Below, one piece after another: positions 34,196 through 44,007 of a stretch of DNA of 64,000 bases (within the stretch, counting starts at the first letter, position 1; every line of letters begins with the position of its first letter). This DNA comes from Mesorhizobium sp. C432A. Lineage in GTDB: Bacteria > Pseudomonadota > Alphaproteobacteria > Rhizobiales > Rhizobiaceae. The translations under genes and the position numbers were made by a program. The DNA lies in assembly GCF_030323145.1 (NCBI RefSeq), contig NZ_CP100470.1:5249001-5313000 (forward strand), written 5' to 3'. Under the pieces are notes generated by a model. The model saw only the letters and a list, made by a program, of their open reading frames with translations, was not told the DNA's origin and searched no databases.

Positions 34196-35181
34196 GCTTC
34201 CAGCGCCATGCCGCCGAACGACACGCCGGCCGAGGTGCCGAGGAACAGCACCTTGGCGCCCGGCCCAATGCGTTGTTCGCGGCGTGCGACATCGAGCGCA
34301 AACGGGATGGAAGCGGCGATCTGATTGCCGTAGCGCGCCGCGATGTCGACGAGCTTTTCCCTGGCGAAGCCGGTCTGGCGCGCCATGTGGGCGAGCGCCA
34401 AAGGGCTCGCCTGATGCGGCACGACGAGGTCGACATCGTCGTGCCGCCAGCCGGCGCGATCGAGCAACTCCGCTACAAAGCCGTTGAAATGGCGTGACGT
34501 GACGCGAAACAGTTCCTTACCCTCCATGTGGAACAGGCTGTGGCGGGCGAATTCCTCAGGCTCACGATGAAAGTCGAACCGGGTGCCGCCGGAGCCGATG
34601 CTGCAGGCCTCATAGGCGGAAGGGTAGGTGCGCATCAGGTTGGCCGCGACTCGACCCTCGGCAGGGGCTGCCTGTTGCAGCACGGCGGCCGCCGCGCCAT
34701 CGCCGAAGAGGGCCGCAATTTCCGGCTGGTCCTGCCACGGCAGCGCGCGCGAGGCGATTTCAGACGAGAACACCAGCGCCGTCCGGCATTGCCCGGCCTC
34801 GATCAGGCGCGACGCGGTCTCGAAGGCTGTGAGGAAGCCCAGGCAGGTGCTGTTGACGTCGAAAGCGGCCGCCGACCCATCGGCAAGGCCGAGGCGCTGC
34901 ATGACCAGCGGCGCCGTCGACGGCAACGGCTGGTAAGGCACGCCGCAACCGCCGATGACCAGATCGACACTGCCTGCCTCAAGTTCGGCATCGGCAAGCG
35001 CCAGACGGGCTGCGGCACAAGCAAGGTCGACCTGCGATTCGGCGTCGCAGACATAGCGTTCGATGACGCCGGTCGCGGCCTCGAAATGTCCATCGCCAAA
35101 CCCCAGCCGCGCATCGAGGGCGCGCGACGTCACGCATCGAGCCGGCACGGCCCGCCCGGTTCCGATGATCCTGATCCGCAT
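34192..35181 (-). CDS. KAS III-like (FabH/OleA superfamily) condensing enzyme
   Basis: 329 aa thiolase-fold synthase with the full Cys-His-Asn triad: Cys113 in NSTCLGF, His256 in VPHQASP, Asn286 in YGNQIAAS. The ATG at 35181 (RIRIIGTGRAVPARCVTS) is a normal FabH-like start. The primary FabH would normally sit with plsX, not here, so this one is probably specialised. It heads the six-gene overlapping operon. A condensation of two acyl groups to a beta-keto product would fit. Confidence 0.85.
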   Translation of the reverse strand: MRIRIIGTGRAVPARCVTSRALDARLGFGDGHFEAATGVIERYVCDAESQVDLACAAARLALADAELEAGSVDLVIGGCGVPYQPLPSTAPLVMQRLGLADGSAAAFDVNSTCLGFLTAFETASRLIEAGQCRTALVFSSEIASRALPWQDQPEIAALFGDGAAAAVLQQAAPAEGRVAANLMRTYPSAYEACSIGSGGTRFDFHREPEEFARHSLFHMEGKELFRVTSRHFNGFVAELLDRAGWRHDDVDLVVPHQASPLALAHMARQTGFAREKLVDIAARYGNQIAASIPFALDVARREQRIGPGAKVLFLGTSAGVSFGGMALEA

Positions 35182-35334
35182 TCTCAGCCCGCCCAATGAG
35201 CCTGCATCCAGTCAATCCATAAAACGGATCCAATGTGATGGCCATCATCAAGACGAATGCGTGGGAACTATGGAGCCTTCAGTGGATTGCGGCTAGAATC
35301 TCTCGCAAGTATAAAGACCCGTACGGGGGCGATT

Positions 35335-35931
35335 ATGGCCAGATCTTTTTTCCGCTTTATTTCTTCAATTTTTGGCGCGTCCGACGCCAGACAGGAAGGA
35401 AAAGCCGAGGCCAACAGAGCCAATACAGGGGGCTTGATCAGAGCCGAATGGCCCCATGACTATCAGTTCCTCTTTATCGAACCACCTGCGAACGAAGTCG
35501 CGGAAGCGTTGGACGGCTGGAAGTGGATCGGACTGGATGGCCTTGAACCAGCTGCGGTGTCAGCTTTCGGCGACATATTTTTCCGTGCCGGCGACGGGTC
35601 GGTTCGTCATCTCGATATGCTCGACGGGAAATTGACCAGAATTGCGGGTCATTGGGCGGAATTTCAGGCCGACTTGCAGAATGAAGCGCGCCGCGACGAG
35701 TTGCTGCTGGCGGGCCTTGTCGTTGCCGCCCGAAAGAACGGACTGATTCCGGCAGCCGGCCAATGCTATGATTTCAAGAAGCCGCCGGTGCTTGGCGGCG
35801 AAATGAGTCTGCGAGAGATGGAAACGACGTTTTTCGTTGTGAAGGTGCATATCGCCGGCCAAATCCATCGGCAGGTGAAAGATCTCCCGCAGGGCGCGAA
35901 GATAAACAAGGTTACGATCAGCGACCGATAA
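35335..35931 (+). CDS. Tdi1/DUF1851-like immunity protein
   Basis: 198 aa. The C-terminal half (PPVLGGEMSLREMETTF, then GQIHRQVKDLPQGAKI) and FGDIFFRAGDGSVRHLDMLDGKL match the DUF1851/T6SS immunity Tdi1-type pattern. Tdi1 neutralises the DNase-type effector Tde1 in Agrobacterium; here no effector gene is adjacent. The ATG at 35335 follows GGGGG closely; an upstream in-frame start is possible. It is divergent from the KAS III operon. Confidence 0.7.
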   Translation: MARSFFRFISSIFGASDARQEGKAEANRANTGGLIRAEWPHDYQFLFIEPPANEVAEALDGWKWIGLDGLEPAAVSAFGDIFFRAGDGSVRHLDMLDGKLTRIAGHWAEFQADLQNEARRDELLLAGLVVAARKNGLIPAAGQCYDFKKPPVLGGEMSLREMETTFFVVKVHIAGQIHRQVKDLPQGAKINKVTISDR

Positions 35932-35937
35932 CGCGAC

Positions 35938-36387
35938 TTACGCCTTGCGCTCCCAGCGACGGTCGGGCGTCTGCTGCCAGTAGGTGACAGCGTGGCCCGC
36001 TTCTTTCAACACCTTCCAATGCGTCCGCGCCCCTTCGACCTGGGCCGCGTCATGGCCGTCGAACAGGAACACGGCGCGTTCGTAGCCGGCGAGATCGGCG
36101 GGTGCGGCGCCATCGACGAGGAAGCGTATCTGCGCCTGGTTGGGGTTGGCGTCGCTCGTGGTGAGCAGGATTGGCTGTTCGGCCGGATGGGCTTCACGGT
36201 CGGTCGCGTGCGCGAGGAACGAATCGTCCCTGAATGTCCACAGATGCAGGTCGAGCGCATCGCGCCGCTCCTCGGTCCCTGTCTGCACCACGGCGCGCCA
36301 GCCGCGATCGACGCTGCGCTCGAGCAGGCCGGGAAGCGCATCCTCCAGCGTCGATTCGGTCAGGTGGTAGAACAGGACATCGGCCAT
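35938..36387 (-). CDS. holC: DNA polymerase III chi subunit
   Basis: 149 aa. Begins MADVLFYHLTESTLEDALPGLLERSVDRGW and contains DGHDAAQVEGARTHWKVLKEAGH, the family's conserved C-terminal helix. Chi links the clamp loader to SSB. The gene follows pepA after 8 bases; pepA-holC is a common order in alphaproteobacteria. It converges with the Tdi1-like gene 6 bases away. Confidence 0.93.
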   Translation of the reverse strand: MADVLFYHLTESTLEDALPGLLERSVDRGWRAVVQTGTEERRDALDLHLWTFRDDSFLAHATDREAHPAEQPILLTTSDANPNQAQIRFLVDGAAPADLAGYERAVFLFDGHDAAQVEGARTHWKVLKEAGHAVTYWQQTPDRRWERKA

Positions 36388-36395
36388 TCCCTGCC

Positions 36396-37886
36396 TTATC
36401 CCTCGTAATTGTCGCGCACCAGCCGGTCGAGCAGCCTGACGCCGAAACCCGAGCCCCAGGACTGGTTGATCTCGCTCGGCGGAGAGCCCATCGCGGTGCC
36501 GGCGATGTCGAGATGCGCCCACGGCGTTTCCTTGACGAAGCGCTGCAGGAACTGCGCGGCGATGATGGCGCCGCCATAGCGGCCGCCGATGTTCTTCATG
36601 TCGGCGTTCTTGGAATCGATCAGCTTGTCGTATTCGGGCCCAAGCGGCATGCGCCACAGCCGCTCCTGACTCGCCTGGCCGGCCGCCGTCAACCTGTCCG
36701 AAAGTTCGTCATTGTTGGAGAACAGGCCGGCATAATGCTGGCCGAGCGCGACCATGATGGCGCCGGTCAGCGTCGCCAGATTGACCATGAATTTCGGCTG
36801 GAAGCGGTCGTTGCAATACCACAGCGCGTCGGCCAGAACGAGGCGTCCTTCGGCATCGGTGTTGAGCACCTCGATGGTCTGACCCGACATCGAGGTGACG
36901 ATGTCGCCGGGGCGCTGGGCATGGCCGTCGACGGCATTTTCCACCAGCCCGACGATGCCGACGACATTGGCCTTGGCCTTTCGCGCGGCCAGCGCCTGGA
37001 TGAGCCCGATGACGGCCGCGGCACCGCCCATGTCGCCCTTCATGTCTTCCATGCCGGAGGCCGGCTTCATAGAATTGCCGCCGGTGTCGAAGGTGACGCC
37101 CTTGCCGACGAAGGCGACCGGTGCGTCCTTGGCCTTGCCGCCCTTCCATTGCATGACAGCCATCCGGGCGCCGCGCGGCGAACCCTGCGCGACACCGAGG
37201 AGCGAGCCCATGCCGAGCTTCTTCATTTCCTTCTCGGTGAGGATCTCGACCTCGACGCCGAGCGCTTCCAGTTCCTTGGCGCGGGCGGCGAATTCGATCG
37301 GGCCGAGCGTATTGGCCGGTTCGTTGACAAGGTCGCGCGCCAGAAGCACGCCGTCGATGACCGCAACCTCGTCGGCGAAGGCCTTTTTCGCCGCGGCAGG
37401 ATCGGCGGTGTGGATGGTCACCTTGACCGGTTTCTTCGGCTCGGCATCGTCCTTGTCTTTCCTGGTCTTGTATTTGTCGAAGGAGTAGCTGCGAAGAATG
37501 ATGCCGGCGGCAAGGTTCGCCGCTTGCCTGCCGCCAATCTTTGCGCCCGGCACATCGAGGATGACGGCCACCTCCGCTGCCTTGCGCAGGGACGCGGCGA
37601 TGGTGCCGCCAAGCTTCAGCCAGGCAAAGTCATCGAGGCCGGCGACCTTGCCGGCGCCGACCGCCACCAGTCGGTCGAGCGATGTTCCCTGCGGCGCCAG
37701 CACTTCGACGACACCGGCGAATTTTCCGGAAAACTCCGCCACCGGAAACGCCCGCGCCAGCGTTCCTGAGGGGTCGCAGGCCTTTGCCGGTTCGCCAAGA
37801 CCACCATCGTCGGCCGCCAGCACGATGATGCTGCCCTTTTTGGGTGCGGCAAATTTGGCGAAGGCGATCAATGGTCTCAAAGTCAT
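36396..37886 (-). CDS. pepA: Leucyl aminopeptidase
   Basis: 496 aa, M17 family. The metal and active site lies in [34 protein letters not shown] and [16 protein letters not shown], the signature of the family (NTDAEGRL). It removes N-terminal residues from peptides in the cytoplasm as a hexamer and may also bind DNA. Clean start at 37886 and full length. Confidence 0.97.
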   Translation of the reverse strand: MTLRPLIAFAKFAAPKKGSIIVLAADDGGLGEPAKACDPSGTLARAFPVAEFSGKFAGVVEVLAPQGTSLDRLVAVGAGKVAGLDDFAWLKLGGTIAASLRKAAEVAVILDVPGAKIGGRQAANLAAGIILRSYSFDKYKTRKDKDDAEPKKPVKVTIHTADPAAAKKAFADEVAVIDGVLLARDLVNEPANTLGPIEFAARAKELEALGVEVEILTEKEMKKLGMGSLLGVAQGSPRGARMAVMQWKGGKAKDAPVAFVGKGVTFDTGGNSMKPASGMEDMKGDMGGAAAVIGLIQALAARKAKANVVGIVGLVENAVDGHAQRPGDIVTSMSGQTIEVLNTDAEGRLVLADALWYCNDRFQPKFMVNLATLTGAIMVALGQHYAGLFSNNDELSDRLTAAGQASQERLWRMPLGPEYDKLIDSKNADMKNIGGRYGGAIIAAQFLQRFVKETPWAHLDIAGTAMGSPPSEINQSWGSGFGVRLLDRLVRDNYEG

Positions 37887-38261
37887 CAGGTCCTGCTTTC
37901 GGGAAACGGCTCAGATTTTCAGGAAAAATGCATTCTCAGGGAAGATGCGCGACATTTGGTCGTTTTCCTTGATTTGGCAAGACTTTGCCGGAATCAGGGC
38001 TCATATGCGCAGCGGAATCGATAACGATTCGTCGCGGCACGGCTCCGCTTTCCTGCCGCAACCTTTTGTTAACCATTGATGTTCTCCCTTTCTTATTCAT
38101 TGCCGCCGACACTCCGGCCTGCGGAACGGGCGATGTGGGACGGAGAATCGGATCGAACCGCCTGAAAGAAATGGCCAAACGCACCCAGTTGTACAGCCGC
38201 AGCCGGACGACTACCTTGTCGGCGGGCATGATGCCGTTCGGCAAATCGAGAAAAGCCTTAC
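37887..38261. other. Intergenic region between divergent pepA and lptF
   Basis: 375 bases that hold both promoters. No gene with a convincing ribosome binding site was found. GAGAAAAG lies upstream of lptF. Confidence 0.45.
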
Positions 38262-39461
38262 ATGAAGGTCGTTGAACGCTACATCATGCGTCGCGCACTG
38301 GCGGTGTTTCTCGCTGCGCTGATCTGGACGCTGGCCATTGTCTGGACGACGCAGGTGCTTGCCCGCATCGACCTGGTCACCGACAGTGGCCAATCGGCGC
38401 TCACTTTTTTCGAGGTCGCGGGCCTCATCATCCCCACCATCATCCCGATCGTGGTGCCATTCGCCCTGGTGGTGGCGGTGGCCCAGACGCTCAGCGTCAT
38501 GAACTCCGATTCGGAATTGGCCGTCATCAACGCCGCCGGCGCCTCGCGCTGGACGATTGTGCGGCCGGTCCTGCTGATCGCGCTGGCGGCCAGCGTCTTT
38601 TCCTTCGCGGTCGACAATGGCGTCGAACCCTATGCCAGGCAGAAGAACCGCCAGCTGATAGCATCCTCGCGCGCCGATCTCTTGTCGCTGATCATCCAGG
38701 AAGGCACGTTCCGCAAGATCGACGACGGGCTGTTCCTGCAGATCGGCGAGCGGCTGCCGGACAACCGGCTCGGCGGCATCTTCGTGGCCGATTCGCGCGA
38801 GGAAGGCGCCAATCTGATCTATTATGCCAAGAGCGGCAGCGTCGTCGAAAAGGGTGACGAGAAGGTGCTGATGATGAATGACGGCGTCATTCATCGCAAG
38901 ACGCTGACCGGCGACCTGTCGGTCATTCGCTTCACGTCCTACGCCTTCGACCTTTCCGCCTTCATGTCGGCGGCGAACGATATCATGCTCCTGCCCAAGG
39001 ACCGAACGACGCAATACCTGCTCAACCCGGATCCGAACGACAAGATCTTCCAGCGCAGGCCCGGCGCCTACAAGGCCGAGCTCGACCAGCGCTTTTCCGA
39101 ATGGTCCTATTCGCTGGTGTTCGCGCTGATCGCGCTGGCCGTGGCAGGCGATGCGCGCTCACACCGCGAGGCGCGCATCCACCCGCTGATCACAGCCATC
39201 GCCATTGCGCTGTTCGTGCGCTGGCTGGGCTTCTTTGCCGCCGGCAAGGCCGACAAGATCCCGCAATACGCCTATATGGTCTATGGCGTGCCGGTCATCG
39301 CCTCGGCGGTCGCCATCTGGTTCATCGTCACCTCGCGAAGCATGGAACTGCCCGGCAGCTGGGCCGACTGGATGACGAATTTCGCCGGCCGCGTCAGCGA
39401 TGGCTGGACGGCGCTCAAGCTGCGCCTCAATCGGCGCTACACATCCGGCCAGGGAGCCTGA
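38262..39461 (+). CDS. lptF: LPS export ABC transporter permease LptF
   Basis: 399 aa of the YjgP/YjgQ family: two N-terminal helices, an extracytoplasmic domain (residues about 100-270) and four C-terminal-side helices. It begins MKVVERYIMRRALAVFLAALIWT. With LptG and the LptB ATPase it extracts LPS from the inner membrane. First of six genes lptF-lptG-lptD-surA-pdxA-rsmA on one strand; the spacing to lptG is 2 bases. Confidence 0.95.
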   Translation: MKVVERYIMRRALAVFLAALIWTLAIVWTTQVLARIDLVTDSGQSALTFFEVAGLIIPTIIPIVVPFALVVAVAQTLSVMNSDSELAVINAAGASRWTIVRPVLLIALAASVFSFAVDNGVEPYARQKNRQLIASSRADLLSLIIQEGTFRKIDDGLFLQIGERLPDNRLGGIFVADSREEGANLIYYAKSGSVVEKGDEKVLMMNDGVIHRKTLTGDLSVIRFTSYAFDLSAFMSAANDIMLLPKDRTTQYLLNPDPNDKIFQRRPGAYKAELDQRFSEWSYSLVFALIALAVAGDARSHREARIHPLITAIAIALFVRWLGFFAAGKADKIPQYAYMVYGVPVIASAVAIWFIVTSRSMELPGSWADWMTNFAGRVSDGWTALKLRLNRRYTSGQGA

Positions 39462-39463
39462 CG

Positions 39464-40546
39464 ATGGGCTGGACCCTGGGCCGCTACTTCTTCTTTCGCT
39501 ACGTGTCGATCACGATCTGGTTCTTCATCGGCCTTCTGGCGCTGGTGTTCCTGATCGACTTCACCGAGCTGTCCGGCCGCATCACCGGCCTGCCGGGCTT
39601 CACCTACGGCACGGCGGTCGCCATCTCGGCGCTGAGGATGCCGATGATCATGCTGCAGACGGTGCCGTTCGTCGGCCTGTTCTCGGCGATGGCGACGCTG
39701 GTCTCGCTCAACCGAAAATACGAGCTGGTGATTGCGCGCTCGGCCGGAGTGTCGGCCTGGCAGTTTCTGTTGCCCTGCTGCATCGGTGCGCTGTTATTCG
39801 GCATATTGTCGGTCGGCGTGCTCAATCCGATCGCCGCGCATGGCTTCTCATGGTCGGAGCAGATGGAAAACCAGCTGCGATCCGGCAATTCGAACGCGGT
39901 GGCGGCCGATGCCACGCCGTGGATCCGCCAGAAAACCAACTCCGGCGATACCATCATCGGCGCCCGCGCCATCCTGAACCAGGGCCTGGAAATGGCCGAC
40001 ACCGTGTTCTTCGTCCTCGATCCGCAGGGCAATATCGTCGAGCGCAAGGACGCCGCCCGGGCCTTTCTGCGCGACGGCTACTGGGAATTGCAGGACGTCA
40101 AGGTGTTCAAGGACGGCAACATCCGTTCCGAAACGACCGACCAGTTGCCGACCAACCTCAAGCCGGAATTCGTGCAGGAACGGCTGGCGCGCCCCGAAAC
40201 CATCCCGTTTTACGACCTTCCCGGCAAGATTGAGGTTGCCCGCTCCTTCGGCCTCAAGGCAAATGCCTTCGCCATGCAGTTCGATTCGCTGGTGGCGTTA
40301 CCGTTCCTGCTTGTGGCCATGACGCTGATTGCGGCAACAGTTTCAATGCGATTTGCGAGGATGGGGCAGTCGGCAACGATGATTCTGGGTGGCGTCCTCG
40401 CCGGCTTTCTGCTTTATGTCGTTTCGGTATTGGTCAAGGCATTCGGCGTTGCGGGATTCGTGCCCACAGCCGTGGCTGCATGGGTTCCGGTTGTCGTGGC
40501 TATGTTCTTTGGGGTGACATTCCTGCTATACAAGGAAGACGGCTAG
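39464..40546 (+). CDS. lptG: LPS export ABC transporter permease LptG
   Basis: 360 aa, the second YjgP/YjgQ permease. It opens MGWTLGRYFFFRYVSITIWF, includes the LNRKYELVIARSAGVS coupling part, and ends VVAMFFGVTFLLYKEDG. The ATG at 39464 is 2 bases after the lptF stop, which settles the start against a long upstream overlap. The last base of its TAG is the first base of the lptD GTG. Confidence 0.95.
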   Translation: MGWTLGRYFFFRYVSITIWFFIGLLALVFLIDFTELSGRITGLPGFTYGTAVAISALRMPMIMLQTVPFVGLFSAMATLVSLNRKYELVIARSAGVSAWQFLLPCCIGALLFGILSVGVLNPIAAHGFSWSEQMENQLRSGNSNAVAADATPWIRQKTNSGDTIIGARAILNQGLEMADTVFFVLDPQGNIVERKDAARAFLRDGYWELQDVKVFKDGNIRSETTDQLPTNLKPEFVQERLARPETIPFYDLPGKIEVARSFGLKANAFAMQFDSLVALPFLLVAMTLIAATVSMRFARMGQSATMILGGVLAGFLLYVVSVLVKAFGVAGFVPTAVAAWVPVVVAMFFGVTFLLYKEDG

Positions 40547-42978
40547 TGAGGGAGGCGGCTTTGCGCAGCCATAGGCAGGCCGGTTTGGCGCGCCTCTATT
40601 CGGCGAGCGCCTTGGCATGCCTGCTCGCCTGCGGCGTGCTGACGGGCCCTGCGCTGGCGCAGGACGTTACCGACGTGGCAACGAAGGTTCCCTCCGGCTC
40701 CCAGATGCTGCTGGCGGCCGACACGCTCGTCTATAACAACGACAACCAGACGGTCACCGCCATCGGCGGCGTCCAGATCGACTATGGCGGCAACAAGCTC
40801 GTCGCCCAGCGCGTCGTCTATGATCGAAACACCAAGCGGCTGGTTGCCAGCGGCAATGTCGAGATCGTCAACAGCGACGGCACCAAGATCAACTCGCAGC
40901 ATATCGATATTACCGACGATTTCGCTGACGGTTTCGTCAATGCGCTGCGCGTCGAAACGCCCGAAAAAGCCTATTTCGCCGCCGAAAGCGCCGAGCGCAT
41001 GGGCGGCGTGCTGACAACGTTCCACAACGGCGTCTATACGGCCTGCGAGCCTTGCGAAGACAAGCCGGACAAGGCGCCGACCTGGCGGATCAAAGCCAGG
41101 AAGATCATCTGGAACGGCGAAAAGAAAACGGTTCGCTTCGAGAACGCGAATTTCGAATTCTTCGGTTTCCCGCTGGCTTATCTGCCGGCGTTCGAGATCG
41201 CCGACCCGACGGTCAAGCGCAAAAGCGGCTTCCTGATCCCCAGCATCGGCTACAACAATCGTCTCGGCGTCGGCGTCAAAGTCCCCTACTACTTCGCTTT
41301 GTCGCCGACCTACGACCTCACCGTTACCGGCAGCGGCTACACCAAGCAGGGTTTCCTCGGCGAGGCCGAGTGGCGCCAGCGCTTCAACAATGGCCAATAC
41401 ACGCTGAAGCTTGCCGGAATCAACCAGCAGGACCCTGGCGCTTTCCGTGATTTCGCGGCTTTCCCCGGCGGCTACAATGTCAATTCGGGGCCAGCAGGCG
41501 ATCCGAACAAGTTCCGCGGCATGATGGGCACCAAGGGCCAGTTCGCCATCAATCCGCGCTGGGACTTCGGCTGGGATATCCTGCTTCAGACCGACAAGAA
41601 TTTTTCGCGTACCTATACGATCGAAGGCTACAACGACGCCGTGCATCAATCGTCGGTCTACCTGACCGGCCTAAACGACCGCAATTATTTCGATGTGCGC
41701 GCCATGCGCTTCCAGGTTCAGGAGAACACACCGGACGGCAACGTCGCATCGCGCAGCGACAAGCAGCCCTGGGTGTTGCCGTCGCTCGACTATGCCTACA
41801 TCCCCGACATGTCGGTGGCCGGCGGCCAGCTGTCGTTCAACGTCAATGCGCGCATCATCCGCCGCGACGATCTCGATCAGGCCTATTTTACCCCCTATGT
41901 GCCGGGCTCAGGCGTCCAGCGCGTGCGCGGCATCGAGGGCGAATCCGGTCGCCTCACCGCCGAGGCCGAATGGAAGCGTACCTTCACCACGGACGGCGGA
42001 TTGCAGTTGACGCCCCTTCTGGCTCTGCAGGGCGACGTCGACTATCTCAACGCTTCTTCGGCTTCGCTGACTGCGGTAAACCAGATGGCAACGAATGTCG
42101 GTGCCGCCGACGACATGCGGTCTTCCTTCGCCCGGTACATGGCGACCGCCGGACTTGAAATGCGCTGGCCGGTGCTGTTCTCGATGACCGGCTCCAGCCA
42201 TATCGTCGAGCCGATGGCGCAGGTCTTCATGCGCCCGAATGAGCAGTATGTCGGCGGGCTCGCCGTTCCCAACGAGGATGCACAGAGCTTCGTCTTCGAC
42301 GCCACGACCCTGTTCGAGCGCGACAAGTTCTCCGGCTACGACCGCGTCGAAGGCGGCAGCCGCGCCAATGTCGGGTTCCGCTATTCCGGCGCCTACGACA
42401 GTGGCTGGGGCACCAACGCGATCTTCGGCCAATCCTACCAGTTGGGCGGGCGCAACTCGTTCGATTCACCGGATCTGGTCAATGCGGGCGCCGATTCCGG
42501 CTTGGAGACTTCGACCTCCGACTATGTCGGCCTTGTCGGCTTCAGCAGCCCGAGCGGCTTCTCCGGTTCGCTCAGCGGCCGCTTCGACGAGCAGACCTTC
42601 GAAGTTCGCCGTGCCGAGGTGAAGGCCGCCTATTCCGGGCTGCCGGTTTCGCTGAGCGCCAAATACGCCTTCATCCAGGCGCAGCCGCTCTATGGTTTCA
42701 CCACCGACCGCCACGAAGTCACGCTCGGCGCCTCGACACACCTGGCCGAAAACTGGCGCGTCTTCGGCACCGGCACCTACGACCTGCAACAAAGCGTGCT
42801 GGTCAAGGACGGCGTCGGCTTTGCCTACAATGATTCCTGCTTCACCTACCTGATGACGTACTCGGAATCACGCGACATCAACACCAAGGAAGTGTCGCAG
42901 AATGTCGGCTTCAACCTGTCGTTCCGCACGCTCGGCGATTTCGGCTCGTCCCAAAGCTCGATCGACTCCATCCAGTAG
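40546..42978 (+). CDS. lptD: LPS assembly outer-membrane protein LptD
   Basis: 810 aa. The start is GTG at 40546, with AAGGA upstream and a one-base overlap with lptG. A signal peptide (LARLYSASALACLLACGVL...ALAQD) is followed by an OstA/LptA-like jelly-roll (LLAADTLVYNNDNQTVTAIG) and a large C-terminal beta-barrel. Cys pairs, CEPCEDKP near residue 166 and a Cys near the C-terminus (NDSCFTYLM), can form the interdomain disulfides known in LptD. It inserts LPS into the outer leaflet with LptE. Confidence 0.93.
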   Translation: MREAALRSHRQAGLARLYSASALACLLACGVLTGPALAQDVTDVATKVPSGSQMLLAADTLVYNNDNQTVTAIGGVQIDYGGNKLVAQRVVYDRNTKRLVASGNVEIVNSDGTKINSQHIDITDDFADGFVNALRVETPEKAYFAAESAERMGGVLTTFHNGVYTACEPCEDKPDKAPTWRIKARKIIWNGEKKTVRFENANFEFFGFPLAYLPAFEIADPTVKRKSGFLIPSIGYNNRLGVGVKVPYYFALSPTYDLTVTGSGYTKQGFLGEAEWRQRFNNGQYTLKLAGINQQDPGAFRDFAAFPGGYNVNSGPAGDPNKFRGMMGTKGQFAINPRWDFGWDILLQTDKNFSRTYTIEGYNDAVHQSSVYLTGLNDRNYFDVRAMRFQVQENTPDGNVASRSDKQPWVLPSLDYAYIPDMSVAGGQLSFNVNARIIRRDDLDQAYFTPYVPGSGVQRVRGIEGESGRLTAEAEWKRTFTTDGGLQLTPLLALQGDVDYLNASSASLTAVNQMATNVGAADDMRSSFARYMATAGLEMRWPVLFSMTGSSHIVEPMAQVFMRPNEQYVGGLAVPNEDAQSFVFDATTLFERDKFSGYDRVEGGSRANVGFRYSGAYDSGWGTNAIFGQSYQLGGRNSFDSPDLVNAGADSGLETSTSDYVGLVGFSSPSGFSGSLSGRFDEQTFEVRRAEVKAAYSGLPVSLSAKYAFIQAQPLYGFTTDRHEVTLGASTHLAENWRVFGTGTYDLQQSVLVKDGVGFAYNDSCFTYLMTYSESRDINTKEVSQNVGFNLSFRTLGDFGSSQSSIDSIQ

Positions 42979-43068
42979 AGCCGGCTGACGACATCGTTTT
43001 GCCGCATAAAGCGGGCACGGATTTCGCCAATATCGGGCTGGAATCGGCCAAAACCGGGCTAGAATGGG

Positions 43069-43995
43069 ATGCTTTCGATGAGGAAATACCTGTTTTCGGC
43101 AGGATTCGCGCTCCTGTTCGCGGCGACCTCGGTCTCTGTCACCACGATGGTACCGCCGGCCTTCGCCAGTGAAATCAAGTATGTCGTCAACAACATGCCG
43201 ATCACCACCGGCGACATCGCGCACCGGGCTGCCTTCCTGAAACTGCAGCGCAAGAAGGGTGACGCGGGTCAGGAAATGATCGACCAGACGCTGCGTATGG
43301 CGGAGGCCAGGCGTCTCGGCATCCGCATCTCCGACGCCCAGGTAGAGGCTGCCTATCAGCGCTTTGCCTCGAGCAACAAGATGCAGCTCAAGCAGCTCGA
43401 CGGTGTCATGGCGCAGTCCGGCGTGACCAAGGAGCATTTCAAGGAATTCATCCGCTCCCAGATGGCGTGGAACCAGGCGCTGAGCGCACGCTACGGCGGC
43501 GGCGGCGGGGAGGTGAGCGAACAGGATCTGGTCAAGCGCATGCTCGAAAAAGGCGGCGCCAAGCCAAGCGCCACCGAGTACATGCTGCAGCAGGTGATCT
43601 TCGTGGTGCCGAAGGCCGAGCGCAGTGCCACACTCGCCAAACGCAAGCGCGAGGCCGAAGCCATGCGAGCCCGCTTCAATGGCTGCAACACCACGCGTGA
43701 ATTCGCCAAGGGCCTGATCGACGTCACCGTTCGCGACCTCCCCCGATTGCTGGCGCCACAACTGCCGCCGGACTGGGCCGAGCAGATCAAGGCCACCAAG
43801 CTGGGCGGCGCCACGGCCGTGCGCGAGACCGATCGTGGCATTGAATTCATCGGCATCTGCTCGTCGCGCGAGGTTTCCGACGACAAGGCGGCCCAGATGG
43901 TGTTCCAGAGCGAAGGCAGCGACAAGAACGCCGACGAGCTCTCGGCCAAATATGTCGAAGAGCTGAAGGCGAAAGCCAAGATCGTTACGCGCTGA
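43069..43995 (+). CDS. SurA-like periplasmic chaperone/peptidyl-prolyl isomerase
   Basis: 308 aa. A signal peptide (MRKYLFSAGFALLFAATSVS..., cleaved near AFA), then a SurA N-terminal domain (IKYVVNNMPITTGDIAHRAAFLKLQ; QVEAAYQRFASSN) and a shorter region in which TEYMLQQVIFVVPK marks a degenerate parvulin-like domain. SurA helps outer-membrane proteins, including LptD, to fold. Position between lptD and pdxA matches the surA position in many proteobacteria. Length is less than E. coli SurA (about 430), with one parvulin-like part at most. A start 3 codons later is possible. Confidence 0.85.
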   Translation: MLSMRKYLFSAGFALLFAATSVSVTTMVPPAFASEIKYVVNNMPITTGDIAHRAAFLKLQRKKGDAGQEMIDQTLRMAEARRLGIRISDAQVEAAYQRFASSNKMQLKQLDGVMAQSGVTKEHFKEFIRSQMAWNQALSARYGGGGGEVSEQDLVKRMLEKGGAKPSATEYMLQQVIFVVPKAERSATLAKRKREAEAMRARFNGCNTTREFAKGLIDVTVRDLPRLLAPQLPPDWAEQIKATKLGGATAVRETDRGIEFIGICSSREVSDDKAAQMVFQSEGSDKNADELSAKYVEELKAKAKIVTR

Positions 43996-44007
43996 ACCGG
44001 CCCAGCC

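Noticed and set aside
32370..34436. Single 688-codon frame joining MBL, SDR and part of KAS III
   Set aside because: Only its last 274 codons match a family (MBL). The first part is out of frame with the SDR and KAS III genes, so no fusion exists.
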